Source: Thermus aquaticus (GTDB lineage: Bacteria; Deinococcota; Deinococci; Deinococcales; Thermaceae). Taken from it: a stretch of 64,000 bases of DNA. The stretch lies in contig NZ_LHCI01000106.1 in the NCBI RefSeq assembly GCF_001280255.1, forward strand, positions 1,811,228 through 1,875,227. Direction: 5' to 3'. Positions within the stretch are counted from its first letter, which is position 1. Every line of letters starts with the position of its first letter. The position numbers were made by a program, and so were the translations under genes. A model generated the notes under the pieces. It did not search any database. It had not been told where the DNA came from and worked only from the letters and a program-made list of their open reading frames with translations. Shown piece after piece: positions 47,823 to 56,840 of this stretch.

Positions 47823-49733
47823 ATGCGCGCGTGGACCCTCCTGGCCTTTTGGGGCCTGGCCCTGGGCCAGTCCCTGCTCCTGCCCGACCGGACCGAGGTG
47901 GGCGCCCCCCTCACCCTGGAGGGCAAGGACCTCCCCGAAGGCCGCTTTCCCCTGGAGCTTTCGGGCCCCCAGGGGACCAGGACCCTGGAGGTGGAGGTCC
48001 AGGGAGGGCGCTTCCGGCTTCCCCTGGTCCTCGAGGCCCCGGGCGAATACCGCCTGCGCCTCATCCTCCCTTCCGGGCCCCTGGAGGGGAGGCTTCCCGT
48101 GGCCCCCGCCCAAGCCCCCGAGCTCACCCAAGAGGGCCTCCGGCTCCCCTGGGGCCTCCTTCCCTTGCCCCAGGGCCCCTGGCTCGGCCCCCTGGTGGAG
48201 GGGGAGAGGGTCTTGGTGGCCCAGGGGCTTCTGGTGGTGGAGGCGAGCCTCAAGGAGCCCGGCGCCCGCTTCCACTTCGCCCCCAAGCGGGTGGAGGCCC
48301 TCCGCCCCGGCCCCGAGGCGGTCATGGGGGACTGGGTCCTCCCCATCCCCTTCCCGCCCCTCCCCTTTGAGGGCACCGAGGAGGACCTGAAGGCCCTCCT
48401 GCCCCTCCTCCAGGCCCTCAAGCCCCCCAAGCCCTGGCCCTACTACGCCTACTGGACCCTGGACCCCAAGGACCTGAGCCAGGAGGACCTTTTGGCCTAC
48501 GGCCAGGACCTCCTCCAAAGGGGCCACCGCCCCGAGCTCTTCCACGGCCAGGAAGGGGTGGTCCGCATGGCCCAAGGGGCGAGGGCCCTGGCCCAAGAGG
48601 ACCCCGCCCAGGCCCAGCGCCTCACCGAAGCCCTCCTGGCCTACACCCCCCTCTTCCCGGGCTCCCTGGCCTTCTTCCAGGAGCGGGCCGAGGCCCTGAG
48701 GGCCCAGGGGGAGCCCGCCAAGGCCCTGAGGCTGGAGGAGGCGGAGAAGACCCTAAAGACCTGGCTTCCCCCGGACCTGGCCTTCCTGCCCCAGGCCACC
48801 TACGCCTTGGGCCTCGCCTACCTGGCCCTCGTCCTCTACCTCTTCGCCCTCTATCTCCCCGCCCAGGCCAGGGACCTGAGGCCCATCGGCGGCTTCCTGG
48901 GAGGCTACCTCCGCCACCCCCTCCTCCGCCTCCGCCACCTCACCCTGGCCTACGCCAGCCTGGGGGAGAGGCTTTTAGCCTTACTGCTCCTGGTCCTTTT
49001 GGGGCTTGGCTTCCTCCTCTACGGCTTGGACCAGAGGGCCAGGGAAGCAGCCACGGCCCCGCCCTTGGACCGGGGAACCCTGCGGACCCAGGCGGCCCTG
49101 GACTGGCTGAAGGCCAAGCCCCCCACCCCCGAGGTCAAGGCCCTTCTGGGCTACGCCCTCCTCCCCCAGTCCCCCAAGGAGGCCAAGACCCTCCTGGCCG
49201 AGGGGGGCTACCCCTTCGCCAAGGCCCTTTTGGGCGAGGAGGCCCTTTTGGCCCAGGCCTACCGGGAGGCCCCCCTCGAGGGCCCCATCCGGGCCGCCCT
49301 GGGCCTCGGCCAGGACCCCTGGGGCAGGCGGGAGCCCGGCCCCAGCGTCCGCACCCTCTACCTGACCCTCCTCTCCCTGGAGCTTAAGGCCTTCCTGGAG
49401 GACCCCCTGAAGGGGGCGGCCCGCCTGGCCCTGCCCCTTCCGGAGAGGGCCAGGCCCTGGGCCGCTTTGGGCTTCGTCCTGGTCCTCCTCTACCACCTCC
49501 TGGCCTTCTTCTTGCCTAGAAGAAGGGCCTCTCTTTCCGAGGGCTGGGCCCTTGCGGTGCGCCTCCTCGTGCCGGGGAGCCTGGGGTTTTCCTCGGGGCC
49601 TGGCCTCCTGCTCCTCCTCCTGGCCGCCTTTGGCCTCTTGAGGGCCCTCGAGGGCCAGGGGCCGGGCCTCCTCCTCCTGGCCTACGGCCTCCACCTCCTC
49701 ACCCTTCTGGGTTCCTTCCGGAGGGCGCCGTGA
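47823..49733 (+). CDS. Multi-domain membrane protein, function unknown
   Basis: This 636-residue protein has a signal peptide (RAWTLLAFWGLALGQS), a beta-rich exported region (about 18-120), an alpha-helical repeat-like part (about 205-325, TPR-like spacing), then two helices around 338-410, another soluble part and three helices from about 555 to 632. I recognise no family. It starts 6 nt after its -10 and overlaps the DapA-like gene by 4 nt. Confidence 0.7.
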   Translation: MRAWTLLAFWGLALGQSLLLPDRTEVGAPLTLEGKDLPEGRFPLELSGPQGTRTLEVEVQGGRFRLPLVLEAPGEYRLRLILPSGPLEGRLPVAPAQAPELTQEGLRLPWGLLPLPQGPWLGPLVEGERVLVAQGLLVVEASLKEPGARFHFAPKRVEALRPGPEAVMGDWVLPIPFPPLPFEGTEEDLKALLPLLQALKPPKPWPYYAYWTLDPKDLSQEDLLAYGQDLLQRGHRPELFHGQEGVVRMAQGARALAQEDPAQAQRLTEALLAYTPLFPGSLAFFQERAEALRAQGEPAKALRLEEAEKTLKTWLPPDLAFLPQATYALGLAYLALVLYLFALYLPAQARDLRPIGGFLGGYLRHPLLRLRHLTLAYASLGERLLALLLLVLLGLGFLLYGLDQRAREAATAPPLDRGTLRTQAALDWLKAKPPTPEVKALLGYALLPQSPKEAKTLLAEGGYPFAKALLGEEALLAQAYREAPLEGPIRAALGLGQDPWGRREPGPSVRTLYLTLLSLELKAFLEDPLKGAARLALPLPERARPWAALGFVLVLLYHLLAFFLPRRRASLSEGWALAVRLLVPGSLGFSSGPGLLLLLLAAFGLLRALEGQGPGLLLLAYGLHLLTLLGSFRRAP

Positions 49734-50581
49734 TCCTGCCCCCCATCCCCACCCCCTTTGACGGGAAGGGCCGCCTGGACACGGGGGCCTTCCAGGAGCT
49801 GGCCCTGGCCCTGGAGCCCCTGGTGGACGGGCTTCTCATTTACGGCTCCAACGGCGAAGGGGTCCACCTCACCCCCGAGGAGCGCCGCCTGGGCCTTCAG
49901 GCCCTGAAGCCCAGGAAGCCCTTCCTGGTGGGCCTCATGGAGGAGACCCTGCCCCAGGCGGAGAGGGCCTTGGAAGAGGCCAGGGAGGCCGGAGCCTTCG
50001 CCCTCCTGGCCACCCCTCCCCGCTACTACCACGCAAGCCTGGGAGAGGGCCTTCTCCGCTACTACGAGGCCCTGGCGGAGAGGATGCCCCTTTTCCTCTA
50101 CCACGTGCCCCAGAACACCAGGGTGGACCTGCCTCTTTCCGCCGTGGCCGCCCTGGGCCAGCACCCAAAGATCCTGGGCATCAAGGACTCCAGCGGGGAG
50201 ATGCACCGGCTCGCCTTCTACCAGGCCCGCCTGAGGGACTTCCGGGTCTTCACCGGCCACGCCCCCACCTTCCTGGCCGCCTTGGCCCTGGGGGCGGAAG
50301 GGGGCATCCTGGCGGCCGCCAACCTGGCCCCCAGGGCCTACAAGGCCCTCCTGGCCCACTTCCAGGAGGGCCGGCTGGCCGAGGCCCAGGCCCTGCAGCG
50401 GCGGCTATACCCCTTGGGGGACCTCCTCTCCCGGGGCGGGGTTCCCCTCCTCAAGCAGGCCCTGAGGCACCTGGGCCTGCCGGCGGGCTACCCCAGGCCC
50501 CCCTACCCCCAGGAAAGCCCCCTTTTCGGCGAGCTCCTGCCGGTGCTAGACTCCCTGAAGGAAGAGGGGTGGATTCTATGA
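49730..50581 (+). CDS. Dihydrodipicolinate synthase family aldolase
   Basis: This 283-residue TIM-barrel class I aldolase has the substrate loop YGSNGEGVHLTPEER, the Tyr in FLYHVPQNT and the Schiff-base Lys in ILGIKDSSG. The family includes DapA, 4-hydroxy-2-oxoglutarate aldolase and sugar-acid aldolases; the partner genes here do not support lysine synthesis. GTG start, overlapping its neighbours on both sides by 4 nt. Confidence 0.85.
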   Translation: MILPPIPTPFDGKGRLDTGAFQELALALEPLVDGLLIYGSNGEGVHLTPEERRLGLQALKPRKPFLVGLMEETLPQAERALEEAREAGAFALLATPPRYYHASLGEGLLRYYEALAERMPLFLYHVPQNTRVDLPLSAVAALGQHPKILGIKDSSGEMHRLAFYQARLRDFRVFTGHAPTFLAALALGAEGGILAAANLAPRAYKALLAHFQEGRLAEAQALQRRLYPLGDLLSRGGVPLLKQALRHLGLPAGYPRPPYPQESPLFGELLPVLDSLKEEGWIL

Positions 50582-51240
50582 AAAGGTTCGCTCTTCTCCT
50601 GGCCTTCCTGGCCCTCCTTGCCGCCTGCGCCCCCAGGACCCTGGCCCCCGAGGCCCGTTTTCTGGGCGGGGAGATCCGGGGGCTGGAGCTTAGCCCAGGC
50701 CCGGCCCTTCTCCTGGGCCTAAAGGTGGCCTTCCAGAACCCCAACCCCGTCCCTATCCCCCTTTCCGCCTTCGGCGCCAGGCTTCGGGTGGGGGAGGTGG
50801 TCCTGCCCCTGGACCTCACCCTCCCGCCGGGGGAGAAGGAGGAGGTCCTCCTCCTCCGCCTCACCCCCAAGGAGGCCCTGGCCACCGCCAGAGCCCTCCT
50901 CTCCCCGGAAGGGGCCGAGGTGGCCCTCGAGGGCCAGACCCTGGGCCAGCCCCTCACCTTCTTCCACACCCGCCTAAGCCTCCCCCTGGAGCCTTTGCGG
51001 GTGCGCCGAAGCGGCGTCAACCTCTTCCTGGAAAACCCCAACCCCATCCCCTTGCGGGCCGAGGGGAGCCTGGTCCTCCTAGGCCAGCGCCTCTCCGTGC
51101 GGGTGGACCTGCCGGCCCGGGGGGAGGCCCGGGTCCAGGTGGTGGGCTTCAGGCCCGGCCTGGAGCGGGGAAGCGGGCGGCTTGAGCTCCGCCTCGAGGT
51201 CCCAGGCTTCTTCGCCCAGGAGGTCGTCCTCCCCCTCTAA
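50578..51240 (+). CDS. Lipoprotein with two WHy/LEA14-like repeats
   Basis: This 220-residue lipoprotein has a lipobox ending LLAAC (Cys17). Two immunoglobulin-like WHy repeats are visible by VAFQNPNPVPIPLSAFGARL (about 51-70) and VNLFLENPNPIPLRAEGSL (about 145-165). Such domains occur in desiccation- and stress-related proteins. ATGA overlap with the aldolase gene; converges on cdd. Confidence 0.75.
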   Translation: MKRFALLLAFLALLAACAPRTLAPEARFLGGEIRGLELSPGPALLLGLKVAFQNPNPVPIPLSAFGARLRVGEVVLPLDLTLPPGEKEEVLLLRLTPKEALATARALLSPEGAEVALEGQTLGQPLTFFHTRLSLPLEPLRVRRSGVNLFLENPNPIPLRAEGSLVLLGQRLSVRVDLPARGEARVQVVGFRPGLERGSGRLELRLEVPGFFAQEVVLPL

Positions 51241-51605
51241 AGCCTAAAGGCCATGGGGAGGAGGGCCCCTAAGGTGGTGACCTCCTCCCCTTCGGGCCCG
51301 TGGAGGACCACCTCCCCCTCAGGCCCCCCGAACTCCATGAGGACCTGGCGGCACCCGCCGCAAGGGGGGATGGGGCCTTTGGGGCTATAGACGTGGACGC
51401 GGTCTATGCGCCTTTTGCCCGCCAGGACCATGGCGGCCACGGCGTTCCTTTCGGCGCACTGGGAGAGGGGAAAGGCGGCGTTTTCCACGTTGACCCCCAA
51501 AAAGGCCTCCCCCTCGGCCTCCACCAGGGCCACCACGGGAAAGCCCGAGTAGGGGGCGTAGGCCCGCTCCACGTGGGCTTGGAGGAGGGCCTTAATCCTC
51601 TCCAT
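51237..51605 (-). CDS. cdd: Cytidine deaminase
   Basis: This 122-residue homotetrameric-type cytidine deaminase has the zinc motif QCAERNAV with the catalytic Glu, then PCGGCRQVLMEF. It salvages cytidine and deoxycytidine. Its start overlaps the end of the CNNM gene by 14 nt, the same overlap as between vapB and vapC, so it is probably coupled. Confidence 0.95.
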   Translation of the reverse strand: MERIKALLQAHVERAYAPYSGFPVVALVEAEGEAFLGVNVENAAFPLSQCAERNAVAAMVLAGKRRIDRVHVYSPKGPIPPCGGCRQVLMEFGGPEGEVVLHGPEGEEVTTLGALLPMAFRL

Positions 51606-52917
51606 GCTCCACCAGCCTTTCCACCCGCACCCTTTCTATCCGGCGCTGGTCGGCGCTTTCCACCACAAAGCGGAAGCCCTGCCACTCCACGCTCTCCCCC
51701 ACGCCGGGGATGCGGCCGAACCGCTCGTAGAGGAAGCCGGAAAGGGTGTCGTACTCCCCCTCGGGGAGCTCCACCCCCAAGGCCTCGGAGACCTCGTCTA
51801 TGGGGGTCTGGGCCTGGATGGAAAGGGCGCCGTCGGCCAAGCGCTTGATGGGGGCGTCCTCGGGCTCGTCGGTCTCGTCGTAGATCTCGCCCACGATCTC
51901 CTCAATGACGTCCTCCAAGGTCACGAGGCCGGCGGTGCCCCCGAACTCGTCCACCACGATGGCCATGTGGACCTTCCGGCGGCGGAGCTCCTTGAGGAGG
52001 CTCCAGGCGTCCATGTTCTCGGGGACGAAGTAGGGCGGGTGGGCGATGGAGGCCACGGTGCGCCCCTTCAGGTCCTCCTGGCAGTGGTAGTCCAGAAGGT
52101 CCTGGGCGTAGGCGATGCCCACGATGTGGTCCACGCTCTCCCTATAGACGGGGACGCGGCTATAGCGGTGCTCGCGGAAGAGGTGGAGGAAGTCCTCGAG
52201 GCTGGCCTCGGCCTCTATGGCCACCATCTCCACCCGGGGGGTCATGATCTCCCGCACCGGGGTCTCCTCCAGCTCCAGGATGGAGTGGATCATCTCCTCC
52301 TCCTGGGCCTCAATGGTGCCCGCCTCCTCCGCCCCCGCCAGGATGAGCCTGAGCTCCTCTTCGGAGACCAGGGAGGCGTTTCTGGGCTCGAGGCCCAGCG
52401 CCCTGAGGAAAAGCCCCGAGACCAGGCTGAAGAAGCGGCCCACGGGGTAGAGGAGGACCGAGAGGAGGTAGATGGGCCAGGCAGCCACCTTGGCCAGGGC
52501 CGCGGCGTGGTGCACCGCCAGGGACTTGGGGGTGATCTCGCCGAAGAAGAGGATGAGGAAGGTCATGACCCCGGTGGCCACCCCCACCCCGGCGGAGCCG
52601 AAGGCCTCGGTGGCGACCTCGGTGACCAAGGCGGTGGCGGCGATGTTCACCAGGTTGTTGCCCACCAGGATGGTGGTGAGGAAGCGGGTGATGTCCTGGG
52701 CAAGGAGGCGGAAGGGCCCTCCCTGGCTTTCCGCAAGCTCCCGCACCTTCCAGGGGTAGAGGGTGGTGAGGGCGGTTTCGCTGGCGGAGAAGAAGGCGGA
52801 AAGCCCCAAAAAGAAGACCAAAAGAAAAATCTCCCCGGGGGTTGGGGCTTGGGACTGGGCCAGGGCTATGGAGCTGAAGGGCAGGAGGAAGGGCCACCGA
52901 CTGGGAGGTCTGTCCAT
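51592..52917 (-). CDS. CNNM/CorC family membrane protein with CBS pair
   Basis: This 441-residue protein has a DUF21 membrane domain with four helices (to about 180), a CBS-domain pair (about 215-340) and a C-terminal CorC/HlyC domain. Relatives export Mg2+ or resist cobalt; the hemolysin name is historical. TACAAT, preceded by TG, lies 14 nt before the ATG at 52917. A longer frame starting at 53025 would include the promoter. Confidence 0.88.
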   Translation of the reverse strand: MDRPPSRWPFLLPFSSIALAQSQAPTPGEIFLLVFFLGLSAFFSASETALTTLYPWKVRELAESQGGPFRLLAQDITRFLTTILVGNNLVNIAATALVTEVATEAFGSAGVGVATGVMTFLILFFGEITPKSLAVHHAAALAKVAAWPIYLLSVLLYPVGRFFSLVSGLFLRALGLEPRNASLVSEEELRLILAGAEEAGTIEAQEEEMIHSILELEETPVREIMTPRVEMVAIEAEASLEDFLHLFREHRYSRVPVYRESVDHIVGIAYAQDLLDYHCQEDLKGRTVASIAHPPYFVPENMDAWSLLKELRRRKVHMAIVVDEFGGTAGLVTLEDVIEEIVGEIYDETDEPEDAPIKRLADGALSIQAQTPIDEVSEALGVELPEGEYDTLSGFLYERFGRIPGVGESVEWQGFRFVVESADQRRIERVRVERLVEHGED

Positions 52918-52968
52918 ATACCTTGGGCCATTGTACACCAAGGAGCGCGGCCCGGCCTGCAGTCCTCC

Positions 52969-52998
52969 CTTGACAGGTGCTTGACGGGTGTGTATAGT
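52969..52998 (+). promoter_or_regulatory. Consensus-like promoter with tandem 11-bp repeat, upstream of marR
   Basis: TTGACA (52970-52975) and TATAGT (52993-52998) are exactly 17 bp apart. CTTGACAGGTG (52969-52979) and CTTGACGGGTG (52980-52990) are tandem repeats covering the -35 and spacer. The ATG is 8 nt after the -10, so this is again leaderless. Confidence 0.75.
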
Positions 52999-53006
52999 TG
53001 AGGAGT

Positions 53007-53441
53007 ATGAACGGTCCCCCCGCACCCCTGGTGGAAGAGCTGTCCCACCTCGGCTACGCCCTCATGCGCCTCCTCCTCCAGCGGGCCAAGGAGGTTTTCG
53101 CCAAGGAGGGGCTTTCCCTCCTTCAGGCCGAGGTCCTGAGGCTGGTGCGGGAGGGGGTGAACGCCCCTTCCCGGCTGGCGGAGCACCTGGAGATCCAGCC
53201 TTCCCAGGTCTCCCACCTCCTGGCCTCGTTGGAGGAGGCCGGTTTGGTGGAGCGGCGCCTGGACTCCGAGGACCGGAGAAGGGTTCTCCTGCACCTTACC
53301 CCCAAAGGGGAAGAAGCCCAAAAGCGGCTCAAGGAGGCCTGGCTTGCGGCCTATAGCCAGCATCTGGCCAGGCTGAACCCTGAGGAGCTCCTCCTCTTCC
53401 GGGACCTCCTGAGGAAGCTCACGGAGGTGGAGCGTGCCTAG
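53007..53441 (+). CDS. MarR family transcriptional regulator
   Basis: This 144-residue winged-helix dimer has the recognition helix in IQPSQVSHLLASLEEAGLVER and the wing RRLDSEDRRRVLLHLT. It likely represses the efflux operon that follows, and itself, by binding the 11-bp repeats in its promoter. The ATG at 53007 follows the -10 by 8 nt; an upstream TTG is inside the -10. Confidence 0.88.
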   Translation: MNGPPAPLVEELSHLGYALMRLLLQRAKEVFAKEGLSLLQAEVLRLVREGVNAPSRLAEHLEIQPSQVSHLLASLEEAGLVERRLDSEDRRRVLLHLTPKGEEAQKRLKEAWLAAYSQHLARLNPEELLLFRDLLRKLTEVERA

Positions 53442-54699
53442 GGTCTTGGCCCTCCTCCTTCTCCTGGCCCCCGCCCTGGCCCAAAGCGCCCTGGCTCCCC
53501 TAAGGGACCACCCCCTGGCCCGCCAGGCCCAAAGCTACCTGGAGGCGGCCCGCAAGGCCCTCCTGGCCCAGGAAAGCCCCGTGGCCCTGAACCTGCAAGC
53601 GGGCCACGCCCGCCTGGGCTACGCCTGCACCCCCGAGGCCCTATGCCAGAGCCTGCCCTCTAGCGGAAGCAACCTCACCCTGGCCCTGGTCCTCACCCCC
53701 TTCCCCTTCGGGGACGTGGCCGACGGGCAGGAGCGGGCCCGCATCGCCCTCAGGCGGGCCGAGTTGGGCTACCGCAGGACCCTCACCGCCCTCCAGGCCC
53801 AGGCGGTGGCCGCCTACGGCCGCTACCAGGAGGCCCTTCTTGGGGAAAAGCTGGCCCTGAAGGGGGTGGAGCTGGCCCAGATGGCCCTGGAGGCCGCCAG
53901 GAAGCGCCAGGCCAACCCCAAGGAGCTGAGGGAGGCGGAGCTCGCCCTCAAGGAGGCGGAAAACCGCCTGGAGGAGGCGAGGCGGGGGGTGGCCCTGGCG
54001 GAGCAGGCGGCCCTGGGCCTGGTGGACCTCGAGGCCCCCCTGCCCCAGATTCCCCTCCCCCAGGGCGGGGCCTACCTGCAGGTGGAGGAGGCGAGGCTTT
54101 CGGTCCAAGAGGCCCAGATCGCCTATGACGGCGCCTTCCGCAACCTCCTGCCCAAGCTGGACGTGAGCTACCTCCGCTACCCCTCGGGCAACGACACCCT
54201 GGCCCTCAGCCTGAGTAGCCGCACCCTGCAGCCCACCCTGAGCTACACCCGCCAGGACCCCGCCCGCCCCGCCACCCAGGTGCCCGGGGCGGGGAGCTAC
54301 CGGAGCGTGGAGGAGCTCAGGCTTTCCCTCTCCCTCACCCTCTCCCCAGGCCTCTTCCAGGGATTGGCGGCGGCCGAGGCCCAGCTACGGGGGGCCCTCG
54401 AGGCCCTAAAGGCGGCGGAGGCCCAGGCCAGGCTTCAGGAAGAGACCCTAAAGGGCGCCCTCCAAAGCGCCGAGGCCGCCTTAGCCCTGGCCCAGCTCCG
54501 CCTGGAGGGCGAGCGAAAGGCCCTGGAAGAGGTGAAACGGCGCCTGGCGTTGGGCCTGGAAAGCGGCCTCGCCCTCAAGCGGGCCGAGCTTTCCCTTTTG
54601 CAGGCGGAGCTTGCCCGCCTGCAGGCCGAGAACAACCTGAAAAACCGCCTGATGGAGCTTTACCAGCTTTACGGTCAAATCCTGGAGGTGAACCCGTGA
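53434..54699 (+). CDS. TolC-like outer membrane efflux protein 1
   Basis: This 421-residue protein has a signal peptide (RVLALLLLLAPALAQS) and two long heptad-like helical regions (about 105-195 and 310-405) around a beta segment, as in TolC trimers. It has a Cys pair in ACTPEALC that could form a disulfide. It overlaps marR by 8 nt and the next gene by 4 nt. Confidence 0.82.
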   Translation: MPRVLALLLLLAPALAQSALAPLRDHPLARQAQSYLEAARKALLAQESPVALNLQAGHARLGYACTPEALCQSLPSSGSNLTLALVLTPFPFGDVADGQERARIALRRAELGYRRTLTALQAQAVAAYGRYQEALLGEKLALKGVELAQMALEAARKRQANPKELREAELALKEAENRLEEARRGVALAEQAALGLVDLEAPLPQIPLPQGGAYLQVEEARLSVQEAQIAYDGAFRNLLPKLDVSYLRYPSGNDTLALSLSSRTLQPTLSYTRQDPARPATQVPGAGSYRSVEELRLSLSLTLSPGLFQGLAAAEAQLRGALEALKAAEAQARLQEETLKGALQSAEAALALAQLRLEGERKALEEVKRRLALGLESGLALKRAELSLLQAELARLQAENNLKNRLMELYQLYGQILEVNP

Positions 54700-55658
54700 G
54701 AACCCTTTGGATCCTGATCCTTTTCTGGCTCCCGGCCCTGGCCCAGCCCCTGCCCGAGGCGCTGAAGAAGGCCCAGGAAGTCCCCGCCGTCCTCAACGCC
54801 AGGCTGGAGGCGGAGGCCAAGGCCAAGGACCTGGCCCGCACCCTGGAAGACCCCCTGCGCACGCCCTTAGGCGAGCTTCAGGCCAGGCAAGCCCTGGCCC
54901 TGGCCGAGGCCAGGCTCAAGCGGGCCCTGGCCCAAGCGGAAAGCGACATCGCCGCCGCCTACGCCCAGGCCCTCGAGGCCGGCCTCCAGGTCAGGCTGGC
55001 GGAAAAGGCCCTGGCGGTGGCGGAGCTGGCCCTCAAGGCCGCCGAGGTCCGGGTCAAGGGGGGTGGGGCCACCTCCTTGGACCTCCTGGAGGCCCAGAAC
55101 CGGGTCCTGGAGGCCAGGAAAAACCTGGAGGCCGCCAAGCGGGGCGAAAACGCCGCCAGGGCCTCTTTGGAGAACCTGGTGGGCCCCTGGAAGCCCGAGC
55201 CCGTGGCGCTTCCCCCCCTGCCGGAAGAGGGCCTGGTGGAGCAGCTTCTTGAGGAGCACGCCGACCTTTTGCAACTCAGGCAAAGCCTGGAGCTCCTCCG
55301 CTTCCAGCGGGGCCTCCTGGACGAGAGCTTCGCCGCCAGGAAGGACATAGAGGCCCTGGAGGACCAGATCAAGACCCTGGAGGTGAGCCTGGGCAACCTG
55401 GAGCGCTCCCTCCGGGTGGGGCTCAAGGCCCGCTACGACCAGCTTGCCCCCCTGCTAGAGGGGGCCAAAGCGGCGGAGGAGGCCTACCGGGCCGCCAAGG
55501 AACGCTACGCCGCCGAGGAGCGGCGCTTCAAGGCCGGGCTCGTGAGCCAGCTTGGGCTCAGGCAACAGGAGCTCGCCCTATTCCAAGCGGAGCTGACTTT
55601 GGCCCAGGCCCGCCACGCCTACCTGAAGGCCTACTACGGCCTTCTGGCCTCGAGGTGA
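54696..55658 (+). CDS. TolC-like outer membrane efflux protein 2, short
   Basis: This 320-residue protein also has a signal peptide (LWILILFWLPALAQ) and long coiled-coil regions (about 55-140 and 220-310), but it is about 100 residues shorter than the first. It may form a mixed or alternative channel. Its sequence is similar in kind but not a close copy, so it is not a recent duplicate. Confidence 0.75.
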   Translation: MRTLWILILFWLPALAQPLPEALKKAQEVPAVLNARLEAEAKAKDLARTLEDPLRTPLGELQARQALALAEARLKRALAQAESDIAAAYAQALEAGLQVRLAEKALAVAELALKAAEVRVKGGGATSLDLLEAQNRVLEARKNLEAAKRGENAARASLENLVGPWKPEPVALPPLPEEGLVEQLLEEHADLLQLRQSLELLRFQRGLLDESFAARKDIEALEDQIKTLEVSLGNLERSLRVGLKARYDQLAPLLEGAKAAEEAYRAAKERYAAEERRFKAGLVSQLGLRQQELALFQAELTLAQARHAYLKAYYGLLASR

Positions 55659-55661
55659 GGG

Positions 55662-56840
55662 ATGAGAAAGGCTCTCCTACTCCTTCCCCTTCTCCTTGTG
55701 GCCTGCGCCCCCAAAAAGGCCGAGGCCCCTCAGGCAGAGGCCGAGCCCTCGAGGGTCCAGGTGCGGGTGGTGGAGGCCAGGCGGGGGGTTCTGGAGCGCG
55801 CCGCCCAGGTGGCCGTGACCCTGCAGGCCGAGCGGGACAGCCTGGTGGCCGCCGGGGCCTCGGGCCGGGTGCAAAGGACCCTTCCTGCGGGAAGCCGGGT
55901 GGCCCAGGGGGAGGGCGTGGTCTTCCTGGACCCCGCCCCCTTCCAGGAGGCCCTGGCCCAGGCCCGGCTGGCCCTGGCCCAGGCCGAGGCCAACCTGGAG
56001 CGGACAAAAAACCAGATCTCCGGAAACCGCCCCGCCCTCCTGGCCCAGCTGGAGGCGGCCAAGGCCCAGCTGGACGCTGCCAGAAGGCGCTACGAGGAGG
56101 GAAAGGCCCTCCTGGCGGTGGGGGCCCTGGCCCCCCTGGACCTCAAGACCCTGGAAGCCCAGTACCAGCAGGCCCAAAGCGCCTATGAGAGCGCCAAGGA
56201 GGCCCTAGACCGCCTGGATAGGGCGGAGGACCTGAGGCTTTTGGAGCTTCAGGTGGAGGCGGCCAGGCTCCAGGTGCGCCAGGCGGAGCGCAACCTCAAG
56301 GAGGCCACCATCCGCGCCCCCTTCGCCGGGGAGGTGGTGGAGGTCTACGTCAAGGAGGGCGAATTCGTGGGCGTGGGGAACCGGGCCTTCCGCCTGGCCA
56401 CCACCGACCGCCTCCTGGCCAAGGCCTACCTTCCCCCCGAGGAGGCGGCCCGCCTCACCCCCGAGACCCGCTTCCTCCTCAGGCAAAGCGGCCAGGAGGT
56501 GCCCGCCCGCCTCCTGCGCAAGACGGACCTTCCCGGGCAGAACCGGCTGGTGGAGGTGGTCCTGAAGCCGGAAGCCCCCCTCACCCCCGGCCCGGCCGAG
56601 GCCCGGTACCAGGAGAAGGTGGCGGAGGGGATCCTCCTCCCCGCCCTGGCGGTGCGGGCGGAGGAGGGCCAGGCGGTGGTCTACGCCGTGGAAGGGGACA
56701 GGGCCCGCCGCCTCCCGGTGCGCCTTCTGGCCCAGGAAGGGGACAAGGCGGCGGTGGAAGGGCTTACGGAGGGGACCCTCGTGGTCTACCCCGTCCCCGA
56801 GGGGCTTAGGGAGGGGGACCTCCTGGAGGTGGTGCGGTGA
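55662..56840 (+). CDS. RND efflux periplasmic adaptor, lipoprotein
   Basis: This 392-residue membrane fusion protein has a lipobox LLVAC (Cys15), a split lipoyl domain (VAAGASGRVQRTLPAGSRV and ATIRAPFAGEVVEVYVKEGEFV), a helical hairpin between (about 95-200), a beta-barrel and a membrane-proximal domain. It bridges the RND pump and the TolC channel. Confidence 0.92.
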   Translation: MRKALLLLPLLLVACAPKKAEAPQAEAEPSRVQVRVVEARRGVLERAAQVAVTLQAERDSLVAAGASGRVQRTLPAGSRVAQGEGVVFLDPAPFQEALAQARLALAQAEANLERTKNQISGNRPALLAQLEAAKAQLDAARRRYEEGKALLAVGALAPLDLKTLEAQYQQAQSAYESAKEALDRLDRAEDLRLLELQVEAARLQVRQAERNLKEATIRAPFAGEVVEVYVKEGEFVGVGNRAFRLATTDRLLAKAYLPPEEAARLTPETRFLLRQSGQEVPARLLRKTDLPGQNRLVEVVLKPEAPLTPGPAEARYQEKVAEGILLPALAVRAEEGQAVVYAVEGDRARRLPVRLLAQEGDKAAVEGLTEGTLVVYPVPEGLREGDLLEVVR

